Below are positions 6,349-8,358 of a stretch of 8,358 bases of DNA, one piece after another. How positions within the stretch are numbered: position 1 is the first letter of the stretch; every line of letters starts with the position of its first letter. The DNA is from Eubacteriales bacterium (GTDB lineage: Bacteria; Bacillota_A; Clostridia; Christensenellales; Aristaeellaceae). Both the position numbers and the translations under genes were made by a program. The stretch lies in NCBI GenBank assembly GCA_029974855.1, contig JARKQO010000374.1:1-8358 (forward strand). The letters run 5' to 3'. A model generated the notes under the pieces. It searched no databases. It worked only from the letters and a program-made list of their open reading frames with translations, and was not told the DNA's origin.

Positions 6349-6923
6349 ACGGCTTGATGATGATCGTCATTGGCAGCGTGTTGGTCAATAACTTCGTGAT
6401 GTCGCAATTCCTGGGCATCTGTCCCTTCCTGGGGGTGTCCAAAAGGACCGAAACCGCCCTTGGCATGGGCATGGCGGTAACCTTCGTGATGGGGGTTGCC
6501 TCGCTGCTGACCTACTTGGTGGAGGCCTTTTTGCTGATCCCCCTGAACCTGGAGTACATGCAGACCATCGCCTTCATTCTGGTGATCGCGGTGCTGGTGC
6601 AAATCGTGGAGATGGCGCTGAAGAAGATCAGCCGCTCCCTGTACATGGCGCTGGGAGTGTACCTGCCCTTGATCACCACCAACTGCGCGGTGCTGGGCGT
6701 GGCGGTGCTCAACAGCCGCCAGGGCTACAACCTGATCGAGTCGGTGGTGAACGGCGTCAGCGCGGCGGTGGGCTTTACCCTGGCCATCGTGATCTTCGCC
6801 GGCATCCGGGAGCGGCTGGCCTCCAGCAACATGCCCAAATGGATGGATGGCTTCCCCGGGGCGCTGATCACCGCCGGGCTCATGTCCATCGCCTTCCAGG
6901 GCTTCTCCGGACTGCTTCACTAA
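6345..6923 (+). CDS. rnfA: Rnf complex membrane subunit RnfA
   Basis: RnfA is the membrane partner of RnfE, homologous to NqrE. It contributes two cysteines to the shared intramembrane [2Fe-2S] cluster that relays electrons across the membrane. The 192-residue product has the standard length and about six hydrophobic helices. The diagnostic sequences are [13 protein letters not shown] with Cys26 and [13 protein letters not shown] with Cys114, the counterparts of the RnfE pair, so all four ligands are present in this window. ATG 6345 overlaps the rnfE stop by 4 nt and is preceded by AAGGAGG (6331-6337) at 7 nt. It stops 17 nt before rnfB. Confidence 0.96.
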   Translation: MNGLMMIVIGSVLVNNFVMSQFLGICPFLGVSKRTETALGMGMAVTFVMGVASLLTYLVEAFLLIPLNLEYMQTIAFILVIAVLVQIVEMALKKISRSLYMALGVYLPLITTNCAVLGVAVLNSRQGYNLIESVVNGVSAAVGFTLAIVIFAGIRERLASSNMPKWMDGFPGALITAGLMSIAFQGFSGLLH

Positions 6924-6940
6924 GAAAGGATGGGTGACCC

Positions 6941-7990
6941 ATGAATGTATTGACAAGCGCCGGCGTGCTGGGCGCGCTGGGCCTCCTGTTCGGATTGCTG
7001 CTGACCTGGGTCAACAAGGTGTTTGAGGTGCCTGTGGACCCCAAGCGGGACCAGGTCCGGGAGGCGCTGCCTGGGGCCAACTGCGGCGGCTGCGGCTATC
7101 CAGGCTGCGACGCCCTGGCGGACGCTATTTTTGAAGGCACCGCCGCCATCGACGCCTGCCCGGTGGGAGGGGAAGAGATGGTGCGGCAGCTGGCGGAGAT
7201 CATGGGGGTGGAGGCAAAGTCCGCCGGGCAGCGCAAGATCGCCACGCTGATCTGCCAGGGCTCCGTAACCCAATGCAAAACCAAGTTTGAATACCACGGC
7301 ATCGAGGATTGCACGGCCGCCACTTTGGTGGACGGCGGAAACCGAGCCTGCCAATACGCCTGCCTGGGCCTGGGCACCTGCGTCAGGGCCTGTAAGTTTG
7401 ACGCGTTGCGCATCGACGAATACACCCAGCTGGCCACCATCGATCCGGACAAGTGCACCAGCTGCGGCGCGTGCGTAGCGGTTTGCCCCAAGCATATCCT
7501 GAGCATGCAGCCCGTTACCCTTCCGGTGCGCCTGCTGTGCAGCTCCCCGGACCAGGGGCGCTGGGTGGGGGATGCCTGCAAGGTGGGCTGCGACGGCTGC
7601 GAGCTCTGCTATGACAGCTGCAAGTTTGACGCCATTGAAATGGTAAACCATCTGCCCCAAATTGATATGGACAAATGCGTCAGCTGCATGATGTGCGCCG
7701 AGGTATGCCCCACCGGAGCCCTCTGGGGGGATTTCGACCACCGCAGGATCGCCGTCATCGATCAGCCGGAGTGCATCGGCTGCGGCATCTGCAAAAAGGT
7801 ATGCCAGTTCAACGCCATTTCCGGCGAGCGCAAGCAGCCCCACCTGGTTCATGACGCGTGCACCGGCTGCGGAGAGTGCGTAAGCCCATGCCCCAAAAAG
7901 TGCATTACCTTACCTGTGCGCCAGCATGTGCGGGAGCCCAAGGCCACCGCAAGCCCCGCCCCCGGGGTAAGAGTGGAAGTGGAAGCATGA
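6941..7990 (+). CDS. rnfB: Rnf complex polyferredoxin subunit RnfB with seven predicted [4Fe-4S] motifs
   Basis: RnfB is the membrane-anchored iron-sulfur subunit that exchanges electrons with ferredoxin on the cytoplasmic side. The 349-residue protein is far longer than the 192-residue E. coli RsxB. It has an N-terminal membrane helix (about 5-25) and a Fes-type cluster motif (C48, C51, C56, C73). A linker holds three further cysteines (C105, C112, C124), then come three tandem 2[4Fe-4S] modules: C137-C151 with C172-C182, C213-C227 with C246-C256, and C278-C288 with C307-C317. In each module the first motif ends C-K/Q-F instead of CP. A loose Pro/Ala tail follows. AAAGGA (6925-6930) lies 10 nt before ATG 6941. 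The gene ends in an ATGA overlap with proC. Confidence 0.95.
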   Translation: MNVLTSAGVLGALGLLFGLLLTWVNKVFEVPVDPKRDQVREALPGANCGGCGYPGCDALADAIFEGTAAIDACPVGGEEMVRQLAEIMGVEAKSAGQRKIATLICQGSVTQCKTKFEYHGIEDCTAATLVDGGNRACQYACLGLGTCVRACKFDALRIDEYTQLATIDPDKCTSCGACVAVCPKHILSMQPVTLPVRLLCSSPDQGRWVGDACKVGCDGCELCYDSCKFDAIEMVNHLPQIDMDKCVSCMMCAEVCPTGALWGDFDHRRIAVIDQPECIGCGICKKVCQFNAISGERKQPHLVHDACTGCGECVSPCPKKCITLPVRQHVREPKATASPAPGVRVEVEA

Positions 7991-8358
7991 CCATTGGCAA
8001 GCTGGGCCTGATCGGGGCCGGGAACATGGCCGGGGCCATCCTTAGCGGCGTGATCCAAAAGGGCTTTATGCCCCCGGAGGATATCTGCCTGTATGACGTA
8101 AACCCCGCCCAATGCCAAAAATGGCAGGCCCGCTATCCTGTGCAAATCGCCCAGGACAACCCCTCTTTGGTGAAAGCCAGCGACGGAGTGATTCTGGCGG
8201 TGAAGCCCGTTTATCTCAAAGGGGTGCTTCGGGAGATCCGGCCCTGGGTCCGGGGAAAAAGGATCATCTCCATCGCTGCGGGCTGGACCACGGCCATGCT
8301 CAGGGAGATTCTGGACGAGGCCAGCGGCGCCCAGGTGCTGCGGGTGATGCCCAACACC
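7987..8358 (+). CDS. proC: Pyrroline-5-carboxylate reductase (partial, runs off window)
   Basis: ProC reduces 1-pyrroline-5-carboxylate to L-proline with NAD(P)H, the last step of proline synthesis, in the cytosol. The visible 124 codons cover the Rossmann half of a family of about 270 residues. The dinucleotide-binding GLIGAGNMAGAIL (7-19) is followed by VILAVKPVYL, the IISIAAGWT strand and the VLRVMPNT motif at the window edge. ATG 7987 overlaps the rnfB stop by 4 nt, with a modest purine-rich GGAAGTGGAAG before it. This makes it a coupled last-known gene of the rnf operon, an unusual partner. The catalytic dimerisation domain lies outside the window. Confidence 0.93.
   Translation, partial: MTIGKLGLIGAGNMAGAILSGVIQKGFMPPEDICLYDVNPAQCQKWQARYPVQIAQDNPSLVKASDGVILAVKPVYLKGVLREIRPWVRGKRIISIAAGWTTAMLREILDEASGAQVLRVMPNT

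Overview
The window is GC-rich and almost fully coding, with every supported gene on the + strand. The order tlyA-like end / nadK / argR / recN is the arrangement familiar from Clostridia (Bacillota). The six-cysteine-motif RnfB and the clostridial-type rnfC-first order fit an anaerobic, high-GC clostridial organism. The genus cannot be named from the sequence.

Region 1 (1-3207) holds the last 18 codons of an upstream gene, probably tlyA, then nadK (NAD kinase, TTG start), argR (arginine-responsive regulator) and recN (DNA-repair SMC-like ATPase). The three complete genes are closely spaced, with gaps of 20 and 35 nt. They follow a strong extended -10 promoter whose -35 sits inside the end of the upstream gene. 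A 14-nt sequence matching the ARG-box half-sites overlaps this -35, suggesting that ArgR controls its own operon.

Region 2 (3208-3341) is the only sizeable intergenic stretch (134 nt). It has a second promoter with nearly the same extended -10 (TATGGTATACT). Two bulged inverted repeats flank the promoter core, one over the -35 region and one in the predicted leader. A strong Shine-Dalgarno sequence precedes rnfC.

Region 3 (3342-8358) is a tightly coupled operon, rnfC-rnfD-rnfE-rnfA-rnfB-proC. It encodes the Rnf complex, the membrane ferredoxin:NAD+ oxidoreductase that pumps Na+ or H+, followed by the start of pyrroline-5-carboxylate reductase. Adjacent genes overlap by 1 or 4 nt, or are 17 nt apart. 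The most striking point is that rnfG is absent. This subunit carries covalent FMN and normally lies between rnfD and rnfE, but here rnfD and rnfE overlap by 4 nt, leaving no room for it. RnfD keeps its own candidate FMN-threonine motif, so the complex either recruits an RnfG encoded elsewhere or works without one. RnfB has an N-terminal Fes-type cluster plus three tandem 2[4Fe-4S] modules, and in all three the first motif has lost its proline.

The window is rich in pyridine-nucleotide chemistry: NAD kinase sets the NADP pool, Rnf links NADH to ferredoxin, and ProC uses NAD(P)H. Whether that grouping is functional is inference. No RNA genes, mobile elements or CRISPR arrays were seen.
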